Below, in pieces: positions 25,662 through 33,752 of a stretch of DNA of 64,000 nucleotides (positions within the stretch are counted from its first letter, which is position 1; the number at the start of each line of letters is the position of its first letter). The notes under the pieces are model-generated. The model did not search any database and had not been told where the DNA came from. It worked only from the letters and a program-made list of their open reading frames with translations. The position numbers and the translations under genes are program-made. Origin of the DNA: JBKPNZ01 sp046732895 (lineage in GTDB: Bacteria; Actinomycetota; Thermoleophilia; Solirubrobacterales; 70-9); the NCBI GenBank assembly GCA_046732895.1, contig JBKPNZ010000008.1:1-64000 (forward strand), written 5' to 3'.

Positions 25662-26738
25662 TCAGGCAGGTGTCATCGCGCGGCGGTCCTCCGGGCCGGT
25701 CCGGAGGGGTACGGAACCCGCGATGGAAACGCGATTCCGGCCGCGCCGCTTGGCGTCGTAGAGGGCCTCATCAGCCGCTTCGAAGAGCTCGCGGAACGAC
25801 ACGGCTTCGCCGCGGGCGACTGCGATGCCCGCCGAAACGGTGACCGCGAGCCCCGCCGGCCGAGCCTTCTCGACGGCGTGGCGCATCCTGTCTGCGATGA
25901 GGACGACCCGGTCGATCGAAAGGCCAGGGAGGACGACGACGAACTCCTCGCCGCCGTAGCGATAGAAGAGCTCGAAGTTCCGCAGCGTCTTGCGCATCTC
26001 ATAGCTCAGGTCGCGAAGAACGGCGTCACCCGTGGCGTGGCCGTGCTTGTCGTTCACCGTCTTGAAGCCGTCCAGGTCGAGAGCGATCAGCGCGACGCTG
26101 CCGTCGTTGTGAAGGGCCTGCTCACGCAGCTCGACGAAACGCGTCTCGAGCGAGCTGCGGTTCAACAGGTCGGTGAGCGGGTCGAGGATCGCCTCGCTGC
26201 GATGCTGGAGCTCGGCGCCCTGCATGGCGGTGACCACGGCGACGACGTTGACCTCGAGCGCAATGGTGGTCACCAGCAGCCATGGGTCCCTGGCCGCCGC
26301 GGCGGGGTCGGGCACAATCGCCACGACCAGGGTCAGAAGGATGCCGACGACGAGCCCCACACGGAGCACCTTCGGCCGGAACCGGGCTGCGGTCATCCCG
26401 ATAGGTACGGCCATCCACGGCAGTGCCGGGCTCGTCGCGGCGCCGGAGAGGGCGGCGGCGGCGCCGATCGCCACCTCCGTGAAGAGCAAGCTGGAGGCGA
26501 CGGCCAGCTCAGGACGCGCGGCCCGGCGGATCCGCCAGTCGAGCGTGAGGACCTGCCCGGCGACCACGGCGAATACGCCGAGGAGCCACCAGCCCAGCCA
26601 CGGGGCCATCGCCGCCAGCGCAAGGCCCATGGCGGCAGCGCCGATCGAGCTCGCGCGGCGCACGCGCTCGCTCGAGTCGAGTACGCGAGCCCGATCCAGA
26701 TCGGTCGGGCACAGCCATGAACCGTTGTTGGCCATCAT
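25662..26738 (-). CDS. Membrane-bound diguanylate cyclase (GGDEF)
   Basis: 358 residues. Five or six hydrophobic segments fill residues 30-175 (a MASE-like sensor with no named family). The GGDEF domain follows at about 185-345, with DPLTDLLNR, the active-site YRYGGEEF and a C-terminal DEALYDAKRRGRNRV. The GGEEF form is catalytically competent, so it should make c-di-GMP. The inhibitory I-site RxxD is RNFE here, which may weaken product feedback. It precedes pilT by 54 bases and may be co-transcribed. Confidence 0.88.
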   Translation of the reverse strand: MMANNGSWLCPTDLDRARVLDSSERVRRASSIGAAAMGLALAAMAPWLGWWLLGVFAVVAGQVLTLDWRIRRAARPELAVASSLLFTEVAIGAAAALSGAATSPALPWMAVPIGMTAARFRPKVLRVGLVVGILLTLVVAIVPDPAAAARDPWLLVTTIALEVNVVAVVTAMQGAELQHRSEAILDPLTDLLNRSSLETRFVELREQALHNDGSVALIALDLDGFKTVNDKHGHATGDAVLRDLSYEMRKTLRNFELFYRYGGEEFVVVLPGLSIDRVVLIADRMRHAVEKARPAGLAVTVSAGIAVARGEAVSFRELFEAADEALYDAKRRGRNRVSIAGSVPLRTGPEDRRAMTPA

Positions 26739-26786
26739 CGGCCAGATCGGCAGAAAGGCAGAATTCCTTCACGTGATTAGTACGTA

Positions 26787-27866
26787 TCAGCGCTGCACTA
26801 CGCGGTAGACGGGCCCGTCCAGCGAGATCGCATAGATATGCCCGTCCAGGTCCTCGGCGAAGGACGCGAGGCTTTGGACGCGCATACCCGTGGGCTGCAC
26901 AGCCCTGAGGCGACCCGAGCGCTCGACCGTCCCAGCCCGGATCTTCCCGTCGCAGAAGTCCCCGTAGAGATAGCGGCCGGCGAGGGCCGGCAGGTCGGGG
27001 TCGCGCACGACATAGCCCCCGGTGACGGCGCAGACGGGATCGTCGGGCTTGCCCGAGCGCTTGTACGTGTATGCCGGCTCGACCACCGGCCCCCGGGCCT
27101 TGACGTCGCTCTTCGTCTGCGCGGTTCCCTCGAGATCGGGCCAACCGAAGTTGGAGCCGTTCGCCTGGCTGAACGGAACGTGATCGATCTCCTCCTCGGT
27201 GAAGTCGCCGACGTCACCGATCCACAGATCGCCCGTCCTGCGGTCGAACGAGTAGCGCCACGGGTTGCGAAGGCCCATCGCGATGACGTCGGCCTGCGTG
27301 CCGGACGGGTCGACGCGAAGCAGCTTGCCGAGGGGGCTCGAGGGATCCTGCGCGGTGTCCGGGATCGGATAGGGCGGGCCTCCGTCGCCCGTCCCCAGGT
27401 AGAGGTGCCCGTCGGGGCCGAACATGAGCAGGCCGCCCCAGTGGACGAAGTTCGGATGCTCGATCGCGAGAACCTCACGGCGGCTGGCGGGCTTGGCCGT
27501 CTCGCCCGGAGCCGCTTTGAACCCGTCGACGTGGAGGTTCCCGTCGCGTCCGGAGTAGGTGACGTAGAAGCGCCCACCGTGTGCATCCCCGGGCGGGAAG
27601 GCAACGGAGAGCATGCCCGCCTCGCCCTTGGTGAGCACGCGGTCCGTGATGTCGAGCAGTGGCTTACCGCCGTTGGCGGGGACAACCCGGCCCTCACGTT
27701 CGACGACGTACAGGCCGCCATCAGCTCCCGGTCGCTCGGCCAGGAAGACGGGTGACTCGAACCGGCCGACTGGCTCGAGGCGGGGCGGCCCCGGCTTGGA
27801 GCCTTGCGCGGACCTCGTGGCCGTCGATTCGTCGTCTGAGCCACTGCATCCGGCGAGCAGCGCCAT
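26787..27866 (-). CDS. Glucose/sorbosone dehydrogenase-family lipoprotein
   Basis: At least 359 residues. It is a six-bladed PQQ-type beta-propeller of the GSDH family: FVHWGGLLMFGPDGHLYLGTGDGG, GLRNPWRYSFD, LWIGDVG, and NFGWPDLEG. It should oxidise a sugar or act as a propeller binding protein outside the membrane. The first in-frame ATG (27866) gives MALLAGC, a lipobox with too short a signal. The natural signal continues upstream as KPAAAAAALAAT, but no usual start codon precedes it. The true start is therefore unresolved, possibly a non-canonical codon near 27910. Confidence 0.75.
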   Translation of the reverse strand: MALLAGCSGSDDESTATRSAQGSKPGPPRLEPVGRFESPVFLAERPGADGGLYVVEREGRVVPANGGKPLLDITDRVLTKGEAGMLSVAFPPGDAHGGRFYVTYSGRDGNLHVDGFKAAPGETAKPASRREVLAIEHPNFVHWGGLLMFGPDGHLYLGTGDGGPPYPIPDTAQDPSSPLGKLLRVDPSGTQADVIAMGLRNPWRYSFDRRTGDLWIGDVGDFTEEEIDHVPFSQANGSNFGWPDLEGTAQTKSDVKARGPVVEPAYTYKRSGKPDDPVCAVTGGYVVRDPDLPALAGRYLYGDFCDGKIRAGTVERSGRLRAVQPTGMRVQSLASFAEDLDGHIYAISLDGPVYRVVQR

Positions 27867-27952
27867 CGTTGCCGCAAGGGCCGCCGCCGCTGCGGCGGGC
27901 TTAACGCCTATGGCTTCACCGTGAGGTTCGCCTTCGCCGTGTCCGGCCGGCT

Positions 27953-28297
27953 CTACGCGGCGGACTTGCGCGCCTTGCGGACGGCGCCGATCGACGTGCG
28001 GGCAGCCTTGGCGATCTCGCCCTCGGTGCGCTCCGGATCGCGATCGATCTCGAAGCGGACGACGGCCGCCGAGCGCAGCTTCGCGCGCGCCTCGATGCCC
28101 ACGTCGCCGGCATCCTCCAGCGCGGCGTCGATCGCGCGCTCGCGGCGACAGGCCAGGCAGTAGTGCTGGCCGCCCTCGGTGACCCAATGGGGCGGGGCGG
28201 TGCCCTCCTCGAGACCGTTGACCCAGGTGCTCGTCATCTCACAGCGAGCACAGGTCCACGTCGCGGGGCGGGCCTTGGTTGCGGTTGCGGTACTGAT
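27953..28297 (-). CDS. Small zinc-ribbon plus helix-turn-helix protein, apparent AUC start
   Basis: About 114 residues. An N-terminal zinc ribbon is formed by TCARCEM and YCLACRRE, and a C-terminal helical region (IAKAARTSIGAVRKARKS) looks like a small HTH. The first CxxC pair lies upstream of the only ATG (28237), so that ATG cannot be the true start. In frame above it there is no ATG, GTG, TTG or CTG back to the stop. However GGAGGA (28304-28309) sits six bases before an ATC codon at 28297-28295, giving (M)STATATKARPATWTC. A regulatory role is inferred. It may be co-transcribed with the GSDH gene. Confidence 0.55.
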   Translation of the reverse strand: MSTATATKARPATWTCARCEMTSTWVNGLEEGTAPPHWVTEGGQHYCLACRRERAIDAALEDAGDVGIEARAKLRSAAVVRFEIDRDPERTEGEIAKAARTSIGAVRKARKSAA

Positions 28298-28379
28298 TTG
28301 GATTCCTCCGTTCGTTTCTTCTGTCTAAGCGTCGGTGCGACGGAGCCGACCGGCTCGGGTCGCTACGGCAAGTTCTGCC

Positions 28380-29483
28380 TCAGGCGACTTCGCGGAGCTT
28401 CTGGGCTTCTGCCAGCGACTGCAGCTTCTTGAGGGACTGGTTCTCGATCTGACGGATGCGCTCGCGCGTCACGTTGAAGGTCCGGCCGACCTCGTCGAGG
28501 GTGCGGGGATGCTCGCCGCCGAGGCCGTAGCGAAGCTCGAGCACTCGCCGCTCCCGGTAGGAGAGGTTCTCGAGCGCCTCGCGCAGCGCCTCCTTGGTGA
28601 GCAGATCCGCGGCGCGCTCGAAGGGCGATTCGGCCTTCTCGTCGGCGATGAACTGGCCGAACTCCGACTCCTCCTCGTCGCCGACCGGCTTCTCGAGCGA
28701 CACCGGCGCCTGCGCCGAGCGCTTGATCTGGTCTACCTCCTCAGGATCGATGCCGGTGACCTCGGCGATCTCCTCCGGGGTGGGCTCGCGACCGAGCTCG
28801 GTGACCAGCTTGCGCTCCGCGCGGCCGATCTTGTTCAGCTTCTCGACCACGTGCACCGGGATGCGGATGGTGCGGGCCTTGTCGGCGAGGGCGCGGGCGA
28901 TCGCCTGGCGGATCCACCAGGTCGCGTAGGTCGAGAACTTGAAGCCCTTGCGGTAGTCGAACTTCTCGGCCGCGCGGACGAGGCCGAGGGTGCCCTCCTG
29001 GATCAGGTCGAGGAACGGCAGGCCCTGGTTGCGGTAGTTCTTCGCGATCGAGACGACGAGGCGGAGGTTCGACTCCACCATCTTCTGCTTTGCGTCCAGG
29101 TCGCCGCGCTCGATCCGCTTCGCCAGGTCGACCTCTTCCTGGGCGGTGAGCAGCCGGACCTTCCCGATGTCCTTGAGGAACAGCTGGAGCGAGTCGGTCG
29201 TCATGTCCGGCTTCAGGTCCAGCGCGGCCTGCTTGCGCTTGCGACCGCGCTTGCCGTCGGCGGGCTCGGCCGCTGCCGCGGCCGCCTGGGCCGGATCCGG
29301 GTCGTCGACGAGCTCGACGCCCTGGCCCTCGAGGTAGCCGTAGAGCTCCTCGATGTCCCCTTCGTCGACGTCGACCTCGGCGAGGGCCTGCGCCACCTCT
29401 CCGTAGGCGATCACGCCCTCGGTCTGGCCCTTGGTGAGGAGGCCCTTGACCTCCTCCAGCTCCTGCAGTTCAGCGACTAGCAT
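28380..29483 (-). CDS. sigA: Primary RNA polymerase sigma factor (SigA/RpoD)
   Basis: 367 residues with a short region 1.1 (residues 1-60), an acidic/basic linker, then complete regions 1.2 to 4: LFLKDIGKVRLLT, the -10 recognition block FDYRKGFKFSTYATWWIRQAI, region 3, and region 4.2 ending RTFNVTRERIRQIE. This is the housekeeping sigma that directs core polymerase to TTGACA/TATAAT-type promoters. The start codon is ATG 29483 with a weak ribosome binding site. Its leader carries a promoter and an intrinsic terminator (below). Confidence 0.95.
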   Translation of the reverse strand: MLVAELQELEEVKGLLTKGQTEGVIAYGEVAQALAEVDVDEGDIEELYGYLEGQGVELVDDPDPAQAAAAAAEPADGKRGRKRKQAALDLKPDMTTDSLQLFLKDIGKVRLLTAQEEVDLAKRIERGDLDAKQKMVESNLRLVVSIAKNYRNQGLPFLDLIQEGTLGLVRAAEKFDYRKGFKFSTYATWWIRQAIARALADKARTIRIPVHVVEKLNKIGRAERKLVTELGREPTPEEIAEVTGIDPEEVDQIKRSAQAPVSLEKPVGDEEESEFGQFIADEKAESPFERAADLLTKEALREALENLSYRERRVLELRYGLGGEHPRTLDEVGRTFNVTRERIRQIENQSLKKLQSLAEAQKLREVA

Positions 29484-29590
29484 GCTCGGTTCAAGTCTTC
29501 TTTCTCGTCTTTACGGTTTCCGATGGGTCTCGGTTCGGTCGTCCTGATCAACGGCCGTCGAGCTTCACAAGTGAGTACCGCGCCGGGGCC

Positions 29591-29618
29591 GAAAAAACGC
29601 GGATCGCATCGGATCCGC
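29591..29618 (-). terminator. Intrinsic terminator in the sigA leader
   Basis: On the minus strand GCGGATCC...GATCCGC forms a 7-bp stem with a 6-base loop, followed by GTTTTTT. It is the only hairpin with a true T-run that I see in the window. It lies between the sigA promoter and its start codon. Confidence 0.7.
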
Positions 29619-29678
29619 AGATATAACCCGCCCGGGTAAAGGTTTTCCCAACGCTCAGGTGCTCAAACGAGTGTTCGC

Positions 29679-29707
29679 ATGGTACCCGCTATATTTTGTG
29701 AAGTCAA
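29679..29707 (-). promoter_or_regulatory. Vegetative promoter upstream of sigA
   Basis: Minus strand TTGACT (29702-29707), 17-base spacer, TACCAT (29679-29684). The start should fall near 29672, about 55 bases before the terminator stem and 190 before sigA. Confidence 0.6.
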
Positions 29708-29857
29708 GCGGTTTCCCGCTATTTCCGGCGGGATAAGCGCGATCTGCACATCATCCTGCGACCGCGGATCGTGCCTCGGCACCGGCTCAGGACCAACACC
29801 GAATGCCCCGCTTGGTTACGCGGCGGCGCACGCCATCCCCCGGGTGCGGTGGAATAC

Positions 29858-30256
29858 ATGGCGATGAGCGACGACGAGCAGAGCGGCTCGGGGGATCCCG
29901 GGATCTTCGGCAGTCTGCCGAGCTCGCGCCCCGGCACGCGCAGCCCACGGCGCGGGGGCGAGACCGAGCCCAGAAAGCGCAAGGCGCCGACGAAGGCGAA
30001 AGCGACGAAATCGGCGCCCGGCGCGGCTGCTTCGAGCTCAAGGTCCAGGCAGGCGCAGCCGCCCCCTCCCCCACCGCGCACCGGCGGCGCCGCCGCGGAT
30101 GAGCGGGGTAAGCCGACGCCGGAGGCCGGCGACGGTCAGACCGGGATCGAAGATCTCGCCTGGGCCGGAGTGGCGGCCGCCGCCGAGGCCGCCACGCTCG
30201 GCGTCCGCCTCGCCACTCGGGCGCTGGAGACGGTGCGGAGGGCAGCGGAGCGGTAG
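29858..30256 (+). CDS. Uncharacterised low-complexity protein upstream of YihY
   Basis: 132 residues from ATG 29858 (GGTGG upstream); ATG 29864 is also possible. Residues 1-85 are Lys/Ala/Pro-rich and disordered, including a run of six prolines. Residues 95-132 form an Ala-rich amphipathic helix (DLAWAGVAAAAEAATLGVRL). No family is recognised. The stop overlaps the GTG of the YihY gene by one base, which implies translational coupling and perhaps a membrane-associated partner role. Confidence 0.55.
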   Translation: MAMSDDEQSGSGDPGIFGSLPSSRPGTRSPRRGGETEPRKRKAPTKAKATKSAPGAAASSSRSRQAQPPPPPPRTGGAAADERGKPTPEAGDGQTGIEDLAWAGVAAAAEAATLGVRLATRALETVRRAAER

Positions 30257-31212
30257 TGACAAACGCTGCCGAGCCGAACGGCCGGCCCACCGGGGCCCCG
30301 CATGGCCTCCGGAGGTACCTCAGTGCCTTCTGGCACCGCGCCTACGACGAGAACGTCACCGGGCTGGCGGGCATGGTCGCCTACAACCTCGTGCTGGCGC
30401 TCTTTCCGTTCGTGCTGCTCGTGCTGTTCGTGTTCGGTCAGCTCCTCTCGAGCTCGAGCGTCGAGCAGAGCGTCCTGAGCGACCTACAGCGCATCTTCCC
30501 GGCGGTCGAGATCGACACGCTCCAGCGCACCCTGGAGCGGATCCGCGACAGCTCGACGTCGATCGGCGTCGCCGCCGCCGTCGGGGCCATCTGGATCGGG
30601 ACCTCGTTCTGGGGGGCGATGGACACCGCCTTCTGCCGGATCTACCACGTCGAGTGCCGCAGCTGGCTCGAGCAGAAGCGCTTTGCGCTGGTGATGCTCG
30701 TCGGGCTGACCCTCTTCCTGGCCGCAACCGTGGTCATCCCGACGCTCGAGGCGACGCTCGTCTCCAGCACCGACGACCTGCCCTTCGGCCTGTCGGACAT
30801 CCACTACCTGGACACCCTCCTGTTGCTGGGGGCGGCCCTCTTCACGACGTTCCTGGTCTGCTCGACGATCTACTACTTCGTTCCGAAAGGGCACGTGCCG
30901 TGGCGCGGTGTCTGGCCCGGCGCGCTCTTCGTCACGGTGACCATCGGGATCGCCAACGCCGTCTTCCCGTTCTACCTCGCCGAGGTCTCGAACATCCAGG
31001 AGCTGGGCGGGGCGATCGGCTTCGTCCTCATCGCCCTGATCTGGTTCTACCTGGTGAGCCTCGCCCTGATGGCGGGCGCCGTGATCAATGCGCTCCGCTA
31101 CGAGCTCCACGAGACCGGCCGCTTGGACGCGCCGGGGTGGCACGGAGAAGGCGACCCTCCGGGAAGCGCGACGCTCACCGAGCCCGTCGGCGCGGGCCGG
31201 CCTCAGCCGTAG
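30256..31212 (+). CDS. YihY/BrkB-family inner-membrane protein
   Basis: 318 residues with six predicted membrane segments. Family marks are GLAGMVAYNLVLALFPF near residue 36, IWIGTSFWGAMDTAF near 115, and WRGVWPGALF near 215. The family was once mis-assigned as RNase BN; its true role (export or envelope function) is not established. It is coupled to the small gene upstream, and its last 10 bases overlap glpX on the other strand. Confidence 0.88.
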   Translation: MTNAAEPNGRPTGAPHGLRRYLSAFWHRAYDENVTGLAGMVAYNLVLALFPFVLLVLFVFGQLLSSSSVEQSVLSDLQRIFPAVEIDTLQRTLERIRDSSTSIGVAAAVGAIWIGTSFWGAMDTAFCRIYHVECRSWLEQKRFALVMLVGLTLFLAATVVIPTLEATLVSSTDDLPFGLSDIHYLDTLLLLGAALFTTFLVCSTIYYFVPKGHVPWRGVWPGALFVTVTIGIANAVFPFYLAEVSNIQELGGAIGFVLIALIWFYLVSLALMAGAVINALRYELHETGRLDAPGWHGEGDPPGSATLTEPVGAGRPQP

Positions 31213-32231
31213 CGCCCGCCGGTCACCTCGCGCAGCTTCGCCTGGTCGTGGCGGGCCTGCACCGTGCGCACTGTGCCCGAGCGCGAGCGCATCACCAGTG
31301 ACTCCGTGTGCGCTTTGCCGCCGCCCGGATAGCGCACGCCCTGAAGCAGCTCGCCGTCCGTGACGCCCGTCGCGGCGAAGAAGACATCCTGGCCGGCCAC
31401 GAGGCGATTCGCGTCGAGAACCTCGTCGAGGTCGTAACCGGCGTCGATCGCCGCCTTGCGCTCGTCATCGTCGCGCGGCCACAGCCTGCCGAGGATCTCG
31501 CCGCCCAGGCACTTGATCGCCGCGGCGGACAGAACGCCCTCGGGGGTGCCGCCGATCCCCCAGAGCAGGTCGACGCCCGTGCCCTCGGACACCGCGAACA
31601 GGGCGGCCGAGACGTCGCCGTCGGTGATCAGGCGCACGCGGGCGCCGAGCTCGCGAACCTTCTCCATCGCCTCCTCGTGGCGCGGGCGATCGAGCATGAT
31701 CAGCGTGATGTCGCCCACGCTCGTGCCCTTGCGCTCCGCGACCTTCCCGATGACGCCGGTGAGCGGCTCGTCGAGCGAGAGCAGGTCGGCGATCTCGGGG
31801 CCGCCCGCAAGCTTCTCCATGTAAACGCAGGGGCCCGGATCGAACATCGTGCCGCGCTCGGCGAGCGCGATCACCGCGAGCGCCGACGGCATGCCACGGG
31901 CGGTGAGGCGGGTTCCCTCGAGCGGATCCACCGCGATGTCGACCTCCGGCGGGCTGCCGTCGCCGATGTGCTCGCCGTTGTAGAGCATCGGCGCCTCGTC
32001 CTTCTCGCCCTCGCCGATGACGACCAGGCCGTCCATCGGCACGGTGTCGAGCAGCAGGCGCATGGCGTCGACCGCCGCCTGGTCGGCTGACTCCTTGTCG
32101 CCCCGGCCGACCCAGCGGGCGGCGGCGAGCGCCGCGGCCTCGGTGACGCGGACCAGCTCGAGGGCAAGGTTGCGGTCCGGGTGCGTCGTGTCGCGGAGGT
32201 CGTGACTGATGACCGAAGTCGTCTCTCCCAT
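31203..32231 (-). CDS. glpX: Class II fructose-1,6-bisphosphatase
   Basis: 342 residues. It hydrolyses fructose-1,6-bisphosphate to fructose-6-phosphate in gluconeogenesis, using Mg or Mn. Motifs are GRGDKESADQAAV, VVIGEGEKDEAPML, the metal-binding VDPLEGT (Asp-Pro-Leu-Glu-Gly) and IGGTPEGVLSAAA. The length matches GlpX of actinobacteria, where it is often the only FBPase. A minus-strand TATAGC lies nine bases before the ATG, so the leader is very short. Confidence 0.95.
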   Translation of the reverse strand: MGETTSVISHDLRDTTHPDRNLALELVRVTEAAALAAARWVGRGDKESADQAAVDAMRLLLDTVPMDGLVVIGEGEKDEAPMLYNGEHIGDGSPPEVDIAVDPLEGTRLTARGMPSALAVIALAERGTMFDPGPCVYMEKLAGGPEIADLLSLDEPLTGVIGKVAERKGTSVGDITLIMLDRPRHEEAMEKVRELGARVRLITDGDVSAALFAVSEGTGVDLLWGIGGTPEGVLSAAAIKCLGGEILGRLWPRDDDERKAAIDAGYDLDEVLDANRLVAGQDVFFAATGVTDGELLQGVRYPGGGKAHTESLVMRSRSGTVRTVQARHDQAKLREVTGGRYG

Positions 32232-32264
32232 GCGAAAGAGGCTATAGAGGGACCGGAGGCGCCG

Positions 32265-32774
32265 CTAGACCGTGCCCGGCGCCTTGCGCTGCTTGCGGCC
32301 GCCCGACTCGAGCGAACGGGTGAAGCCGGTGAAGGCGATCGTGAGCGATGAGAGGAGCGCGATCCAGTATCCGTAGTCGAGGCCCACGCCGGTTGCCGCG
32401 ATCCCGGTGCCGGGCTTGTCGATGACGCCGTTGTAGAGGACCAGCACGGTCGCGGCGAAGCCCGCCACCATCGTCATCTCGCCCGGTGGGTAGGAGAGCT
32501 TGTGGCCGCGAACGATGATGTAGCCGAGGATCAGCGGGGCGAGCGCCGCGGCCAGCAGGAGCCAGCGCAGGATCGGGAACGTCTCGAACCCGGTGCAGCT
32601 GTAGTCGTTCGTGCCGCAGACGAAGGCGTCCGTGTCGTAGCTGGAGTTGCCGGGGGTACGTGAGACGAGGTGGTCGAGCGAGTACCACGGCAGGAAGAGG
32701 ATGCTGATGATCAACAGGATCGAGGCGACGCCACCGACGATCACTCGGTTGCGGTTGAGGCGGGAGAAGTCCAC
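32265..32774 (-). CDS. Uncharacterised four-helix membrane protein
   Basis: 169 residues with membrane segments near 11-30, 67-89, 98-118 and 130-150. A loop between the first two carries two cysteines (FVCGTNDYSCTGF) and is probably outside. The tail is basic (GGRKQRKAPGT). No family is recognised. GTG 32774 is the start; TATAGG on the minus strand ends eight bases upstream, so little or no leader is expected. Confidence 0.6.
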   Translation of the reverse strand: MDFSRLNRNRVIVGGVASILLIISILFLPWYSLDHLVSRTPGNSSYDTDAFVCGTNDYSCTGFETFPILRWLLLAAALAPLILGYIIVRGHKLSYPPGEMTMVAGFAATVLVLYNGVIDKPGTGIAATGVGLDYGYWIALLSSLTIAFTGFTRSLESGGRKQRKAPGTV

Positions 32775-32813
32775 GGGCTCAACCTATATGACCTATAGGG
32801 TGCCCTGCGCAGG

Positions 32814-33752
32814 ATGGCCGACCAACGCTGGGGACTGACGCTGCCGCTCCCGGGACTGCCTTTGCGCAGCCATGGCGAGCTCGTCCGCCGGGCTGAGGCC
32901 GCCGGCTACACGGACCTCTGGACGGGCGAAACCAGCGGGCCCGACGGCTTCACGCCGCTCGCGCTCGCGGTGGCCGACACGGAGCGCGCTCGGCTCGGCA
33001 CCGGGGTCGTCGGCGTCTTCACTCGCGGGCCCGCGCTCCTGGCACAGCAATCGGCTGCGCTCGGAGATGCGTCCGAAGGACGCTTTGCCCTCGGGATCGG
33101 GGCGTCCTCGGATCGCATCGTCGAGGGGTGGAACGACATCCCGTTCGAGAAGCCGCTGACGAAGGTGTCCGCGACGATCGACTTCCTGCGCGTGGCCTTC
33201 GCGGGCGAGCGCACTCCGACCGGATTCAAGCTTGAGCAGCAGCCGGAGTACGACATCCCGATCATCATCGCCGCCCTTCGCGGCAAGATGCTCGAGCTGG
33301 CTGTCGAGAAGGCCGACGGCGCGTTCACCAACTTCCTGCCGCTCTCAGGCATCGATCAGGTCACCCACGCGATTCGCGGGGCGCCGGAGGGGTTCGAGCT
33401 CCTCTGCCGCTTCTTCTGCCTGCCCGGAAGCCGCGAACAGGTGGAGCCGCTCGCGCGCTTCATGTTCGCCTCCTACGCGACCGTCCCCGTCTACGAGGCC
33501 TTCTTCCGCTGGCTCGGCCACGGCGAGAAGATCGAGGCGATGGTCACGGCCTGGGCGGCGAAGGACCGCAAGGGGGCGGCCGAGACGGCGCCGTGGGACC
33601 TGATCGAGGACGTCTTCCTCTTCGGAGCGCCCGACGAGATCCGCGAGCGCCTCGACGCGTTCGTGGAGGGCGGCATCACCCTTCCGATCCTGTTGCCCGT
33701 GGCCGAGCCCGATCAGCTCGGCGCGCTGATCGAGGCGCTGGGCCCGCGCTAG
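32814..33752 (+). CDS. LLM-class F420-dependent oxidoreductase
   Basis: 312 residues of the luciferase-like TIM barrel. WGLTLPLPGLPLRSHGELVRRAEAAGY and LGTGVVGVFTRGP are typical N-terminal blocks, and the family LTLP and DEIRERLDAFVEGG tail is present. Such actinobacterial enzymes use coenzyme F420 or FMN; the substrate is unknown. The stop shares CTAG with egtD. TATAGG lies 14 bases before the ATG, in an AT-rich divergent promoter. Confidence 0.82.
   Translation: MADQRWGLTLPLPGLPLRSHGELVRRAEAAGYTDLWTGETSGPDGFTPLALAVADTERARLGTGVVGVFTRGPALLAQQSAALGDASEGRFALGIGASSDRIVEGWNDIPFEKPLTKVSATIDFLRVAFAGERTPTGFKLEQQPEYDIPIIIAALRGKMLELAVEKADGAFTNFLPLSGIDQVTHAIRGAPEGFELLCRFFCLPGSREQVEPLARFMFASYATVPVYEAFFRWLGHGEKIEAMVTAWAAKDRKGAAETAPWDLIEDVFLFGAPDEIRERLDAFVEGGITLPILLPVAEPDQLGALIEALGPR

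Larger units (their letters stand above)
29484..29857. other. Non-coding region between sigA and the 132-residue protein gene
   Basis: 374 bases, the most AT-rich stretch of the window. It holds the minus-strand promoter at 29679-29707 and the terminator at 29591-29618. No plus-strand promoter for the gene at 29858 is convincing. No tRNA is seen. Confidence 0.5.
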
